From: Corylus avellana | Taxonomy: Eukaryota; Streptophyta; Magnoliopsida; Fagales; Betulaceae | Direction of reading: 5' to 3' | Length of the DNA stretch: 64,000 bases | Assembly: GCF_901000735.1 (NCBI RefSeq) | Contig: NC_081549.1 | Location: 310,001-374,000, forward strand | Position numbers and translations under genes: made by a program | Notes under the pieces: model-generated | What the model was told of the DNA's origin: nothing | The model's input: only the letters and a program-made list of their open reading frames with translations | Databases searched by the model: none | Shown: positions 1-10,446 of the stretch, piece after piece | How the letters are laid out: each line of letters starts with the position of its first letter | Numbering within the stretch: the first letter of the stretch is position 1

Positions 1-176
1 AGAAATTGAAGAAACTGCATCTCGTGGAACTGCCAGAGTTAACCAGCATTGGAGTGCCTAGGTCGACTATATTTCTATCTTTGGAGTTAGTCAAATTCAG
101 GAAATGCCCCAAGTTGATGAACAACTTAAACGAACTTCTTGAATGCGGAGCAGGATTCAAAATTGAACAGTATTGA
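1..176 (+). CDS. 3' end of an NB-ARC-LRR (NLR) gene, cut by the left edge
   Basis: Codons run in frame from position 3 to a TGA at 174-176 and give 57 residues of an LRR-type C-terminus. The stretch coding for KLHLVELPELTSIGVP matches the end of the NLR-B genes at 10255-10305 and 29334-29384 almost base for base. After that the tail diverges and ends in FKIEQY. This is therefore a third member of the same tandem family, lying upstream in the same orientation. The P-loop and most of the LRR lie outside the window, so function can only be inferred from the paralogues. Its 3' flank (about 340-520) resembles the flank of NLR-A' at 23200-23470, which supports an origin by tandem duplication. Confidence 0.8.
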   Translation, partial: KLKKLHLVELPELTSIGVPRSTIFLSLELVKFRKCPKLMNNLNELLECGAGFKIEQY

Positions 177-1672
177 TCGATCCAGGTTGACTGCTGCCAT
201 CTCTACAGATTTCAGTGACTTGAGCTTATATATATATATATATATATATATATGCATGCCATCTCGGATTACCGGGAGTATGTGTGTTTGTGTGTTAGTT
301 TGGAAGTCCTTTTTTTGTTTTTTCGTTTGTTTGTTTGTTTGTTTTTGGTGTGAAATAAGTACTTGTGAGGAGAGAAGAATGGTTGTGTGTGTGTGTGTGT
401 TTGAGTCCTATATTTTGTAAGCTCTATACGTGTCGGTTTGTAAACTCTATTAATTAAGCCAAGTCTTGGAATAAAGTTTGCCAGTTACTAAATCAACGCT
501 TTATTTATTCCTGCCCAGCTTTATATATATATATTCCAATTGTCCACATTAATAATATTGTTTCTATGCCTTACTTGATGTATTCAAGTTGGTGCCATCA
601 AGTCTCTTGACACACAACTTCAACTTTATTAAGGACACACTTGTAAATAAACAACTATTTGATTTAATTTGACGATCCTGTACAAAGAAGATGAAAACAA
701 TTAACCAATAGCAACAAATTTTATCCATCTCTATTTAGTCTTCAGTAGCAAATAAACCATGGTAGATGAAGATTTTTGTTTAGAGACCTATTCTAGTTTC
801 ATAGAATGCAGCACCACCTCATCACTCATACATGTGACATCCATGAAGAATGCGTGCAAAGTACATCTCATCCCAATAAATAGGGACTATCAACCCATAA
901 AAAATTTTAAACATTTTTTTTTTTTTTTTTTTGTTCTGTTTTAGTAAGTTTATGTGTATATATATATACTAACTTGGATGGGACCTTGGGGACAAGGTCC
1001 TTTAATTTTAAGTGGAGGAATGATATGATGGGGATAAGACTAATTAGATGATATAAGTTTAGTAGTTGAGTTTGATTAGAATTTCAACCCATTGGGATTA
1101 GGTTATTTAAAATTAATTAGGATTATAGTTTATTTTGAATATTTGAAATCTTATCGCATACGTCTTGGGGTTGAGTTCGTATGTTTTATTTATTTATTTC
1201 CTTTTAATTAAGGGTGAAGTCTTATGATCTAATTTCCCACCTGACTACCCGAATAAGTAGAAAAAGTCTTTCATCCAAACAATGCCCTCAACAATAGGGT
1301 GGGTTCCCGGCCATCACTTAACCCTTAATTAATTAATTACGATGACGGTAAAAGATTACTGATAACAAAAAACAAAGCTAATTAAAGCAGAATGCTAAGT
1401 TAGTTTATTGAAGATTCTTTTAGTTAAATTGAAGGCTCGTCTTCTTTTATAGCTTTAGTTCTTCACTTGGGGATCGAGCTTGAAGATTCATATATATAAA
1501 TCCTGTTAAAGATGAAACCGATGATGGAAGCAAAGAATTTGGAAAAATTAAATAACTAATCATTACGACAAGCTAGCATATTTCTTTCCTCGATCCCTAC
1601 CTTCACTTTTTGCTTTTGGAATGATATTGATCGATCGGTTCGTTGGGCAAATATTTATTTTTCTAAGAAAAT

Positions 1673-1726
<54 letters not shown>

Positions 1727-2084
1727 TTCATCGAAGAAGCAAATCTTTTTGTTTTTTTTTTTAGAAATATTTGAAATTTTTTCCTATATTTAAGTAAGGG
1801 AAGAAGCTTTAATTAGGAAAGCTGCAGAAAATGCTCGATCTAGAATAAATACGACAAAAGAAAAAAGGCGGGTAAGCTAGTAATATTACACGCATCGTAT
1901 CGCTTCGTGTTTTGCAAGTAGCAGTAAAGATATTAAAGCATTTGATACTCGATCAAGACTTGTATATATATATATATATATATGTATGAAGATTGAAGAA
2001 GAGGGCAATATATCCGCAAGCACTTGTGCCTACCGATTATCTAAACAAACACTCTCATCAATCTCTCTGTTTTGCTTTAGGATC
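177..2084. other. AT-rich spacer between NLR genes
   Basis: I see no coding region. The first part is the presumed 3' UTR and flank of the upstream NLR, with a TA run at 227-253. There is a T run near 917-932 and another TA tract at 1964-1983. From about 1761 onward the sequence is duplicated at about 17041 onward; left of that point the two copies have nothing in common, so 1761 marks a duplication or alignment boundary. A pyrimidine-rich stretch ending in TTTAG at 2080 could be the 3' splice site of a 5'-UTR intron of NLR-A. Confidence 0.6.
1675..1722. repeat. (TA)n microsatellite
   Basis: An uninterrupted TA dinucleotide run of about 48 bp. It lies just left of the point where homology between the two duplicated blocks begins. 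Confidence 0.95.
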
Positions 2085-5000
2085 ATGTCCAGCGAAAACG
2101 CACCTGCAGGTTTTGTTCACAATCTTTCTTCCTCTTTGTTTTGTAATTGTTTTTCCTACTTTTTGATTCTCTTTGCTGCCATTAATGTTGCCATGTAGCT
2201 TGATAATATACAAACCATCCAGTCTCCCAACTGCATTCTTTTGTTCCCAATGTTTCTGAATATTGTACAATATTTTTAAGTCAGAAATAAAATATGTTTG
2301 GCTATGCATGCGTGCATGCATGTTAACAATCTCTCTCTTTAATTTCTCTCGGAGGACCTGTGTTTCAAGAGATATTGTAGAGCTTTTGATTCATATATAT
2401 CTAGACTATTTGTATGCTAAAGAGTAGATAGAGAGTTGTTTTCTTTACATTTGGCTTGTAAATAGTCCAATGCAAGACTCACGAGTTGTTATTATGGCTT
2501 TGCAACACCTCTCTATTGTTTAATATTGAAAGATTGTTGACATTAATTATTTCAAACACCATGCATTAATTCCATCCCCCTTCCTCCTTTTGGAAGGCTA
2601 GAAAAGTTTACAAACTTTCGTGCCCACCATGTGATGGATCTTATTGTACTGTGGCTAGATTACTCTCTCTACCTTTATTCATACACTCGTTTTTCCCGCT
2701 CTCTTTTTATTCCTATTTTTTATATTGATTTAAATTTACTATTAAGTAATAAAATTGTCTATGTAAAGTACTTTTATGTTTCGATAGCTCTTATAAATTA
2801 TTTGTTGATGAATATATATATTTTATATGTCTTAATTGAATGAAATTGAAATATATAATTGCATGTAGTTAGTTGAGATTATGGATAACGATAATTTTAT
2901 TGAATTCCAATCGAATTTTAAGTGAGTTTGTGTCAAGGTAGATTTAGTGAATCTTGCAATAGATCCTTGATTGAAAAAAAAATATATATATGATTATTGT
3001 CTTAATTAAGAAGTTTGATACGGACACAACACAAACCCAACTTATGGTAACTTCTCTCCTACGTGTAAAAAAATTTGAATTTTAAACCAAACAAATTGTC
3101 TTTTTTCCCACATTTTCGGAATCCCAAAATCCTCTTTCTCAATTTCTTTTGTTGTTAAATGACACGTAGGAGAGAAGTTGGCCATAAGTTGAATTTATGT
3201 TGTGATTTTAACATTTTCCCTTAATTAATGATAGAAACCAAATTAGCAAATTCGTTGAGGACACCTGAATAAATTAATGCTAGACATGAAAAATTTACAA
3301 GTTACATTTATTTGTTTAGAACGATAATTAAATTTTGTTGAAGTATTTATTTATTTTGTTAGTTATATTTTCAATAATTTTAATAAATTATTGTTTGTAT
3401 CTTCTAATATTGCTCCCAATGAACCAAAATCCGCATTGGTCAACAAGATAAATGGAAATTAATTTCGGATTTTCTATATAAGGCACTAATCTTATCAAAA
3501 CAAAAGCGCAATCGGATTTTCTGGAAAGACTTTGGATAGGCAATTTTTACAAATTTAGTCCAAGGAATAGTAAAGTTACAAAGCTGTTTTGATATAATTT
3601 GGAATTTAATTAGTTGAATTAATTAAGTGACGTAGGGTCCAAAAATCACATATGATTATAAAGAGCCCCTTAAATACTCTTTAATTAAGACTTAAGAGCT
3701 TTCAATGTGGTTTCAAAGAAGAAATCTTTAACGTCTCTTCTAGTACTGATTAATAGCCATTGATCTAGGGTTCTTAAGATCCATATATATAACCCTAGCT
3801 TCTTTTTTGCCCTATAATCATGCCAAATTTATATCCTTATTATTATTTTTTTTATTAAATTTTTTAACTTATGGAAGCCCCTTTTATCTTGTTCTTCTAA
3901 ATCAAACTGTAACCTTTGTGATCTTTCGTAAAAGTTGTAACGTTAAATTTTTTGTTATCAGCTATGGCCTCGAGAGATGCAGATCTGGAAGAGAGAATTG
4001 TACAACTGTTAAAGAAAGAAGCGAAAACATTAATTGTTCTCACTGGGGCTGCTGGAGTAGGGAAAACATGGATTGCAAAAAAGATAAGTGATCGACTAAT
4101 CAGCGAGGGCTCATCTTACATGGCCCTTTGGGTGTTTCAGAACCAGCAAGCCTTTTCCAAAAAAGACCAAACCGAATCCTCCTCCAAAGAGACCAAACCG
4201 AGTCCTCTTCATGAGAATATTGCCCGTCAGTTGTCCGTGCTTTCCACTGTTGAGGAGTGGGATGATAATATCAGTAAGGAGGAGGAGCAAGATCATGAGG
4301 AGAAAAGCCTAGAAAGCTTAAAGAAGAAGATATCTGAGAAGATTGACAAAATGAGAGCTGCAACGCCGAAGTTTCTTCTCCTAATTCTGGATGGCGTTCC
4401 TGATGATACAACGAGTGAAGTTAACATTCTCACAGAACTAGAAGCCCTTCTAGATCTGAATGAGAAAACTCCATATAAGGTTTTAATCACTACAAGAAGA
4501 TCAAAAGAGCCTGTCAAGGAAGCAAGTGAGATTCAGAGCAAGGAAATGGAACAACAAGTGATCGAGATTCTCCCCTTCTCTGAAGAAGCGGGATTGACTC
4601 TATTTCAGGAAAGTGTCACTGAAAAGGTTAAGAAGATGGTTGTTTTTAAAAAGCGTGCAGGAGAAATTGCCAAAAAGAGCAAGGGTCTGCCAGCTGCAAT
4701 CAACATTATAGCGGGAGCCTTTAATCGCATTGGAGAGCTTGATTCCGGGATTCTGACATTGGAAGGTGCTCTGGAAGAAGCAGCTACATGTGAGGAGCTG
4801 GCACCTGATCATGGTGTAAATCCACTACTGCGCTGCGCCTATCACATGTTGCTGAGGAGTACTGATAGGGCTTTGATCAACTGCTGGTGGCATAGTCTGC
4901 ACTTCTTTAGCAAACATGGTGGAGTTCATTTCAATGAGTTGATAGCTTACTGGATATTGGAAGGATATTTAGATCCTGTTGAACTTGTTGAGAAGGCCTA

Positions 5001-8000
5001 TGAAAAGGGACATCGCATTTTGATAGAGCTTATAGATCGCCACATGCTGAAAATACAAGATGGTAACAATGTTGTCGCAGAAGGATTGACACTACTCTCA
5101 GTTCCTGATTGTGGCCGAGATGGATATGAAGGGACATCCAGTCTAGGATTGGAAAGTGTAGTGTTCGAGGATGGCGGCGATTGGCAAGGTTTTGGGAAAA
5201 TCACACCAGCTTATGGTATGATGAAAACACTCTGCAATCCTGCAAAATGGGACAAAGTATCCACGCTACTCATTGATGGAAACCGTCTCCGCAGGGAAGG
5301 CCCAGCAGATAAATTCTTTTACAAAATAATATTGAAGGGACTCCGAATTCTTGCACTTTTGAGTCCTGCTTCCAAAACACTCATGCCCTCCTCAAGCTGG
5401 TCTACAATGGGCGAGCTTCGTCTGCTTGTGCTCAGAGGATGCGATTTGTTGGAGAAAATTGATACCATCAAAGAACTCAAGTCATTAACAGTTCTGGAGA
5501 TATCTGGTGCTACCTCCTTGACGAAGGATGTTCCGGATGATTTTTTTAAGAAAATGAGTAAACTGCGAAGCCTCAATCTCTCTGCAGCCCAGATCAAATC
5601 GCTACCTTCTTCAATCTCTGACCTGATTGAGCTCCGTTGGCTCATCCTGAGGGGGTGCTCTAGCTTGAAAACACTGCCAAGACTAAAGAAACTTACAAAA
5701 CTCGAGGTGCTTGATCTCTCTGGTGCTATCAAATTGGAAACTTTTGAAGACGTCGCATTGAAATCACTTGCGAATCTCCGAAGGCTTGACGTCTCCCGAA
5801 CCAAGATTTCCCGCTTGCCAATCCTTGGCAAACTTGAAAATCTTACTACACTCGAATTAAGAGGCTGTGAACACTTAGCGAGACTGCCCAAACTACGTGG
5901 CTTGCCCAACCTCCAAGCTCTTGATCTTTCGGGTGCGGTTATGCTAAAGGAAATCCAAGATGAATCCTTGCAAAATAAGACTAGCCTCAAGATCCTTCAT
6001 CTCTCTCAAACTTCCATCCCTCTTTTTCCTTCCAATTTAGCCGGCCTCTCTCACCTTGAGTTGCTTGATCTTTCTGGTGCCACTAATTTGGTGAAACTGG
6101 AAGACAAAACCTTCGAAAAGCTGAGTTGCCTCCGTCATCTTGACCTCTCCAAAACCAAAATTGAAAATCTACCTTCACTTTCAAACCTTGATAACCTCCA
6201 ACTTCTTAATCTTTCTGGTTGTAGTGCTTTGACAAAAATAGCAGATCAATCTTTTGATCACATGACTCGCCTTCAGCGCCTCCAACTCTCTGAAACTAAG
6301 ATTGAATTCCTGCCGTCCCTTTCCAAACATGTCAACCTCCGTCAGCTCTTGCTAAGAAGCTGTACGAGCCTAAAACAACTTCCATCTCTGGAATCTCAGT
6401 CGAAACTTGAGGAGCTCGATTTATCTGGTGCACAGCTTCTGAAAGAAACTAATGTTGACTTCTTGAAGAATATGAACAACCTTCAGCTTCTCAACCTATC
6501 AGGGACGGGTCTCCCGTTACCTTCCCTCTCCAATCTCACCAACCTCACCCAGCTTTCCCTTAGAGGTTGTTCACTCTCAGAGTCGGAGCCAAATTTTGGA
6601 GTACATAAAAAGCTGGAGGTTATGGATCTTTCGGAGACACAGATTACTTCTCTACCCTCCCTTGGAAATCTTACCAGTCTCCGGGAGCTTAAGTTAAGAG
6701 GGTGTTCGGGCTTAAAGGAGCTTCCAGATCTAAACTCGCTAATCCATTTGGAGGTTCTTGATTTGTGGGGCACCGGAATCAAAGGATTTCCCTATGAGAT
6801 CTCAGAATTGACAAGTTTAAAGCACGTTGGTCTGCCAGACATGACGGGTGTTGAAAAGATCGAGTGGGATAGGATAAAGCGCCTGCCGGAGGAGGTAAAC
6901 TGGGCTGAGTGCGGCATCCTCAAGCACTGTAAAAACGGGCCTTGCGTATCTATGAGTGCTACCCAACTTTCTGGAATTCTCAAGGAACATCCTGATCAGT
7001 TAGCGAATCTCGACAAATTTCACCTCTCTGTGTCCGCCCCTCTTAAGGAGGAAGGTGGTGCTAGAGATATCGATTGGCACAGAATCGACCCTTCCTTGAG
7101 AAATATCTACCTGCAGAAATTTTCCGTTCCGGAAGAGGGTGCACGGTTTCTGGAAATTGTTGGATTCGATAGATTTCCTGATGGTATCGAGGGTGCCATC
7201 GTAAAAGCAGAGTACATTGCTTTGATTCGCAACAAGTTCATGAAATCCTTGTCAGACTTGGCTGCGGGTTTGAAGGCAGCGAATGTGGGTGTGAAGGCAA
7301 TGAAAGGCTGTATTCTAGAGAGGTGCACCGAAATGGAGACTATTTTTGGGGTAGTGGAGGAAAATCTAGAGACTCTGAGGGCGTCAAACCTTCCAAAGTT
7401 GAAGAGTGTCGTCTCCAGTGGGAATGTGCAACTTGGAGGCTTTCAAAATCTTAAAGAGTTATATTTGGACTGTTGCCCAGTGCTGGAAGTTGTGTTTCTT
7501 TCATCCCAGCAACCAGAAAACCTCGAAATCCTCAAAATCAAATTCTGTGATAAGTTGAAGACTCTGTTTAATTCTGAACCACAGACAGAATGTAAACTGC
7601 AGAAATTGCGGAAACTGCATCTCATGGAACTGCCTGTGTTGACTACCATTGGAGTGGCAGAGTCGAAGACGGCGTCAAACGTTCCAGAGTTGAAGCAGAC
7701 TGTGCAACTTGGAGGCTTTCAAAATCTTAAAGAGTTATATCTGGATCGTTGTCCAGCGCTGGAAGTTGTGTTTCATTCATCCCAGCTGCCAAAAAACCTT
7801 GAAATCCTTGAAATCAAATGGTGTGATAAATTGAAGACTCTGTTTAATTCTGAACCACAGACAGAATGTAAACTGCAGAAATTGCGGAAACTGCATCTCA
7901 TGGAACTGCCTGTGTTGACTACCATTGGAGTGGCAGAGTCGAAGACGGCGTCAAACGTTCCAGAGTTGAAGCAGACTGTGCAACTTGGAGGCTTTCAAAA

Positions 8001-8265
8001 TCTTAAAGAGTTATATCTGGATCGTTGTCCAGCGCTGGAAGTTGTGTTTCATTCGTCCCATCTGCCAGAAAACCTTGAAATACTTGAAATCAAACGGTGT
8101 GATAAATTGAAGACTCTGTTTCATTCAGATTCACCTTCAGAATATAAACTGCAGAAATTGAAGAAACTGCATCTGGTGGAACTGCCAGAGTTAACTAGCA
8201 TTGGACCGATTCCACAACGTTCGGTATCAATTGAAGTCACGAAATGCCCGAAGATCCAAAACTAG
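2085..8265 (+). CDS. NLR-A: NB-ARC-LRR protein without TIR or CC domain
   Basis: Predicted intracellular nucleotide-binding immune receptor or regulator. Exons: 2085-2109 (25 nt) and 3962-8265, with a GT-AG intron at 2110-3961. The tiny first exon encodes MSSENAPA and splices in frame to exon 2, giving about 1442 residues; starting at the ATG at 3964 gives 1433. Numbering from that ATG, the P-loop GAAGVGKT is at 28-35, the kinase-2 strand LLLILDG near 138-144, an RNBS-B-like LITTRR near 176, and GLPA near 245. No TIR, RPW8 or long coiled coil precedes the P-loop, and there is no MHD motif after ARC2. About twenty LRRs of 23-24 residues (LDLSGA..L type) follow, then a C-terminal region with three copies of a 92-residue unit. 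The architecture resembles the Arabidopsis At4g19050/At5g45510 group (family recall, not a search). A TATA-like site inside the intron offers an alternative promoter. Confidence 0.85.
3005..3224. mobile_element. MITE inserted in the NLR-A intron (polymorphic)
   Basis: About 220 bp with strong internal inverted arms: ACTTCTCTCCTACGTGT at 3050-3066 is the exact reverse complement of 3162-3178. The outer ends are imperfect inverted repeats beginning TTAAG. The sister copy lacks the element: at 18254-18262 the sequence passes straight from GTCTTAA into GATAGAAACC. TTAA sits on both sides of the insertion, consistent with a TTAA or TAA target duplication (Tourist/Harbinger- or piggyBac-like). It has no coding capacity. 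Confidence 0.8.
3784..3792 (+). promoter_or_regulatory. TATA-like box upstream of NLR-A exon 2
   Basis: TATATATAA lies 172 bp upstream of the ATG at 3964 and is followed by the telo-box-like AACCCTAG. It lies inside the predicted intron and is conserved at 18834-18842. It could drive an internal transcript starting at MASRD. TA-rich sequence is common here, so this is only a candidate. Confidence 0.35.
7431..8258 (+). repeat. Three tandem 276-bp coding units at the NLR-A C-terminus
   Basis: The string ACTTGGAGGCTTTCAAAATC starts at 7431, 7707 and 7983, exactly 276 bp apart, so each unit is 92 codons and keeps the frame. The second and third units are almost identical; the first is more diverged, and the last unit has a different end. 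Each unit encodes an LRR-like block (GGFQNLKELYLD ... LKTLF ... LRKLHLMELP). The sister gene has only two units (22508, 22784). Confidence 0.9.
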
Positions 8266-8365
8266 GGAGAAATTGCTGAAGCTGGCGCACCTATATATTG
8301 AGAATTAAATACTGAAGAGTATTTTGTTACGAATATATACGACGTCCATCAATCTGTCGGATTAC

Positions 8366-8465
8366 NNNNNNNNNNNNNNNNNNNNNNNNNNNNNNNNNNN
8401 NNNNNNNNNNNNNNNNNNNNNNNNNNNNNNNNNNNNNNNNNNNNNNNNNNNNNNNNNNNNNNNNN
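8366..8465. other. Assembly gap (100 N)
   Basis: Exactly 100 N, a placeholder of unknown true size. The left flank (ends 8365) matches 23166 and the right flank (starts 8466) matches 27545. By comparison with the sister copy about 4.4 kb is missing here, including the promoter and 5' 579 codons of NLR-B. Confidence 0.98.
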
Positions 8466-10446
8466 AATCCTTGACATTTCCGAAACCGAGCTTGGCCGAT
8501 TGCCAATCCTTGGCACTCTTGAAAATCTTACTAGACTCTCATTAAGATGCTGTCAATGCTTACCTAGACTGTCCATGCTAAAGGCATTGTCTCACCTCCA
8601 AATTCTTGATCTTTCGGGTGCTGATAAGTTGAAGGAAATCCCGGATGAATCCTTGCACGAAAAGCCTGACCTCAAGATCCTTCATCTCTCTAAAACTTCA
8701 ATCACTAATTTACCTTTCAATTTTGAGAAGCTCTCTAATCTTGAGTTCCTTGATCTTTCTTATAACCCTTATTTGGTGAAAATCGAAGACAACACCTTCG
8801 GACATCTGAAAAACCTCCGTCATCTTAACCTCTCCTCGAACATCAAAATTGAAAATCTGCCTTCACTTTCCAACCTTTGTAAACTTGAAGTTCTTAATCT
8901 TTCTGGTTGTAGTGCTCTGACAAAAATAGCAGATCAATCTTTTGAGCACATGACTCGCCTTCACCGCCTCCAACTCTCTGAAACTCAGATTGAATCCCTG
9001 CCGTCCCTTTCCAAACAATTCGACCTCCGTCAGCTCGATTTATCTGGTGCACAGCTTCTGAAAGAAACTGATGCTGACTTCTTGAAGAATATGAACCGCC
9101 TTCAGATTCTCAACCTATCAGGGACGGGTCTCCCGTTACCTTCCCTCTCCAATCTCACTAACCTCACCCAGCTTTCCCTTAGAGGTTGTTCACTCTCAGA
9201 ATCGGAGCCAAATTTTGGAGAACATAAAAAGCTGGAGGTTCTGGATCTTTCGGAGACACAGATTACTTCTCTACCCTCCCTTGGAAATCTTACCAGTCTC
9301 CGGGAGCTTAAGTTAAGAGGGTGTTCGGGCTTAAAGGAGCTTCCAGATCTAAACTCGCTGATCCATTTGGAGGTTCTTGATTTGTGGGGGACCGGAATCA
9401 AAGGATTTCCCTATGAGATCTCAGAATTGACAAGTTTAAAGCACGTTGGTCTGCCAGACATGACGGGTGTTGAAAAGATCGAGTGGGTTAGGATAAAGCG
9501 CCTGCCGGAGGAGATAAACTGGGCTGAGTGCGGCATCCTCAAGCACTGTAAAAACGGGCCTTGCATATCTCTGAGTGCTACCCAACTTTCTGGAATTCTC
9601 AAGGACCATCCTGATCAGTTAGGGAATCTCGAAAAATTTTACATCTCTGTGTCCGCCCCTCTTAAGGAGGAAGGTGGTGCTAGAGATATCGATTGGCACA
9701 GAATTGACCCTTCCTTGAGAAATATCTACCTGCAGAAATTTGCAGTTCCGGAAGAGGGTGGACGGTTTCTGGAAATTGTTGGATTCGATAGTTTTCCTGA
9801 TGCTATCAAGGGTGCCATCGTAGAAGCAGAGTACATTGCTTTGATTCGCAACAAGTTCATGGAATCCTTGTCAGGCTTAGCTGCGGGTTTGAAGGCAGTG
9901 AACGAGGGCGTGACGGCAATGAAAGGCTGCACGGTGGAGAAGTGCACCGAAATGGAGTCCATTTTTGGCGGAGAAGAGACAGAAGTCAAAATGCTGAAAA
10001 ATCTAGAGACTCTGAGGGCGTCAAACCTTCCAAAGTTGAAGAGTGTCGTCTCCATTGGGACGGAGAAAGTTGGAGGGTTTGAAAATCTGAAAGAGTTATA
10101 TCTGGATTGTTGCCCATTGCTGGAATTTGTGTTTCCATCATCCCAGCAGCCAGAAAATATTGAAATCCTCGAACTCAAATTCTGTGACAAATTGAAGACT
10201 CTGTTTGAGTCTGAACCACCGACAGAAACAGAACGTAAACTGCCGAAATTGAAGAAACTGCATCTCGTGGAACTGCCAGAGTTAACCAGCATTGGAGTGC
10301 CAGAGTCGATGAGCGTTGGGGATATATTTCCATATATCAACTCAATCAAAGTTTGGGAATGCCCGAAGATCAACAACTTGGACGAAATTTCTGGATTGAC
10401 ACCTGATTCTGTCAAGAATTCCAAAGTTGAAGACTATTGTGGTTGA
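8466..10446 (+). CDS. NLR-B, 5' end missing in the assembly gap (LRR part)
   Basis: Open from the gap edge (frame begins at 8467) to TGA at 10444-10446, giving 659 residues. It corresponds to residues 580-1238 of the intact NLR-B' at 25809-29525. By eye I find only two coding differences from that copy, at 9243 (silent) and 9808 (Lys here, Glu there). It holds the second half of the LRR array, then the conserved region with KHCKNGPC, and a C-terminal LRR-like block ending in VEDYCG. Compared with NLR-A it lacks one LRR: in A, about 23 residues separate LRQL from LDLSGAQ, while here the two are joined directly. The truncation is an assembly artefact, not a mutation. The role is inferred from the intact copy. 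Confidence 0.85.

Noticed and set aside
139..420. Frame starting near the end of the first NLR fragment
   Set aside because: It reads through a TA run and GT-rich sequence in the 3' UTR; composition is low-complexity.
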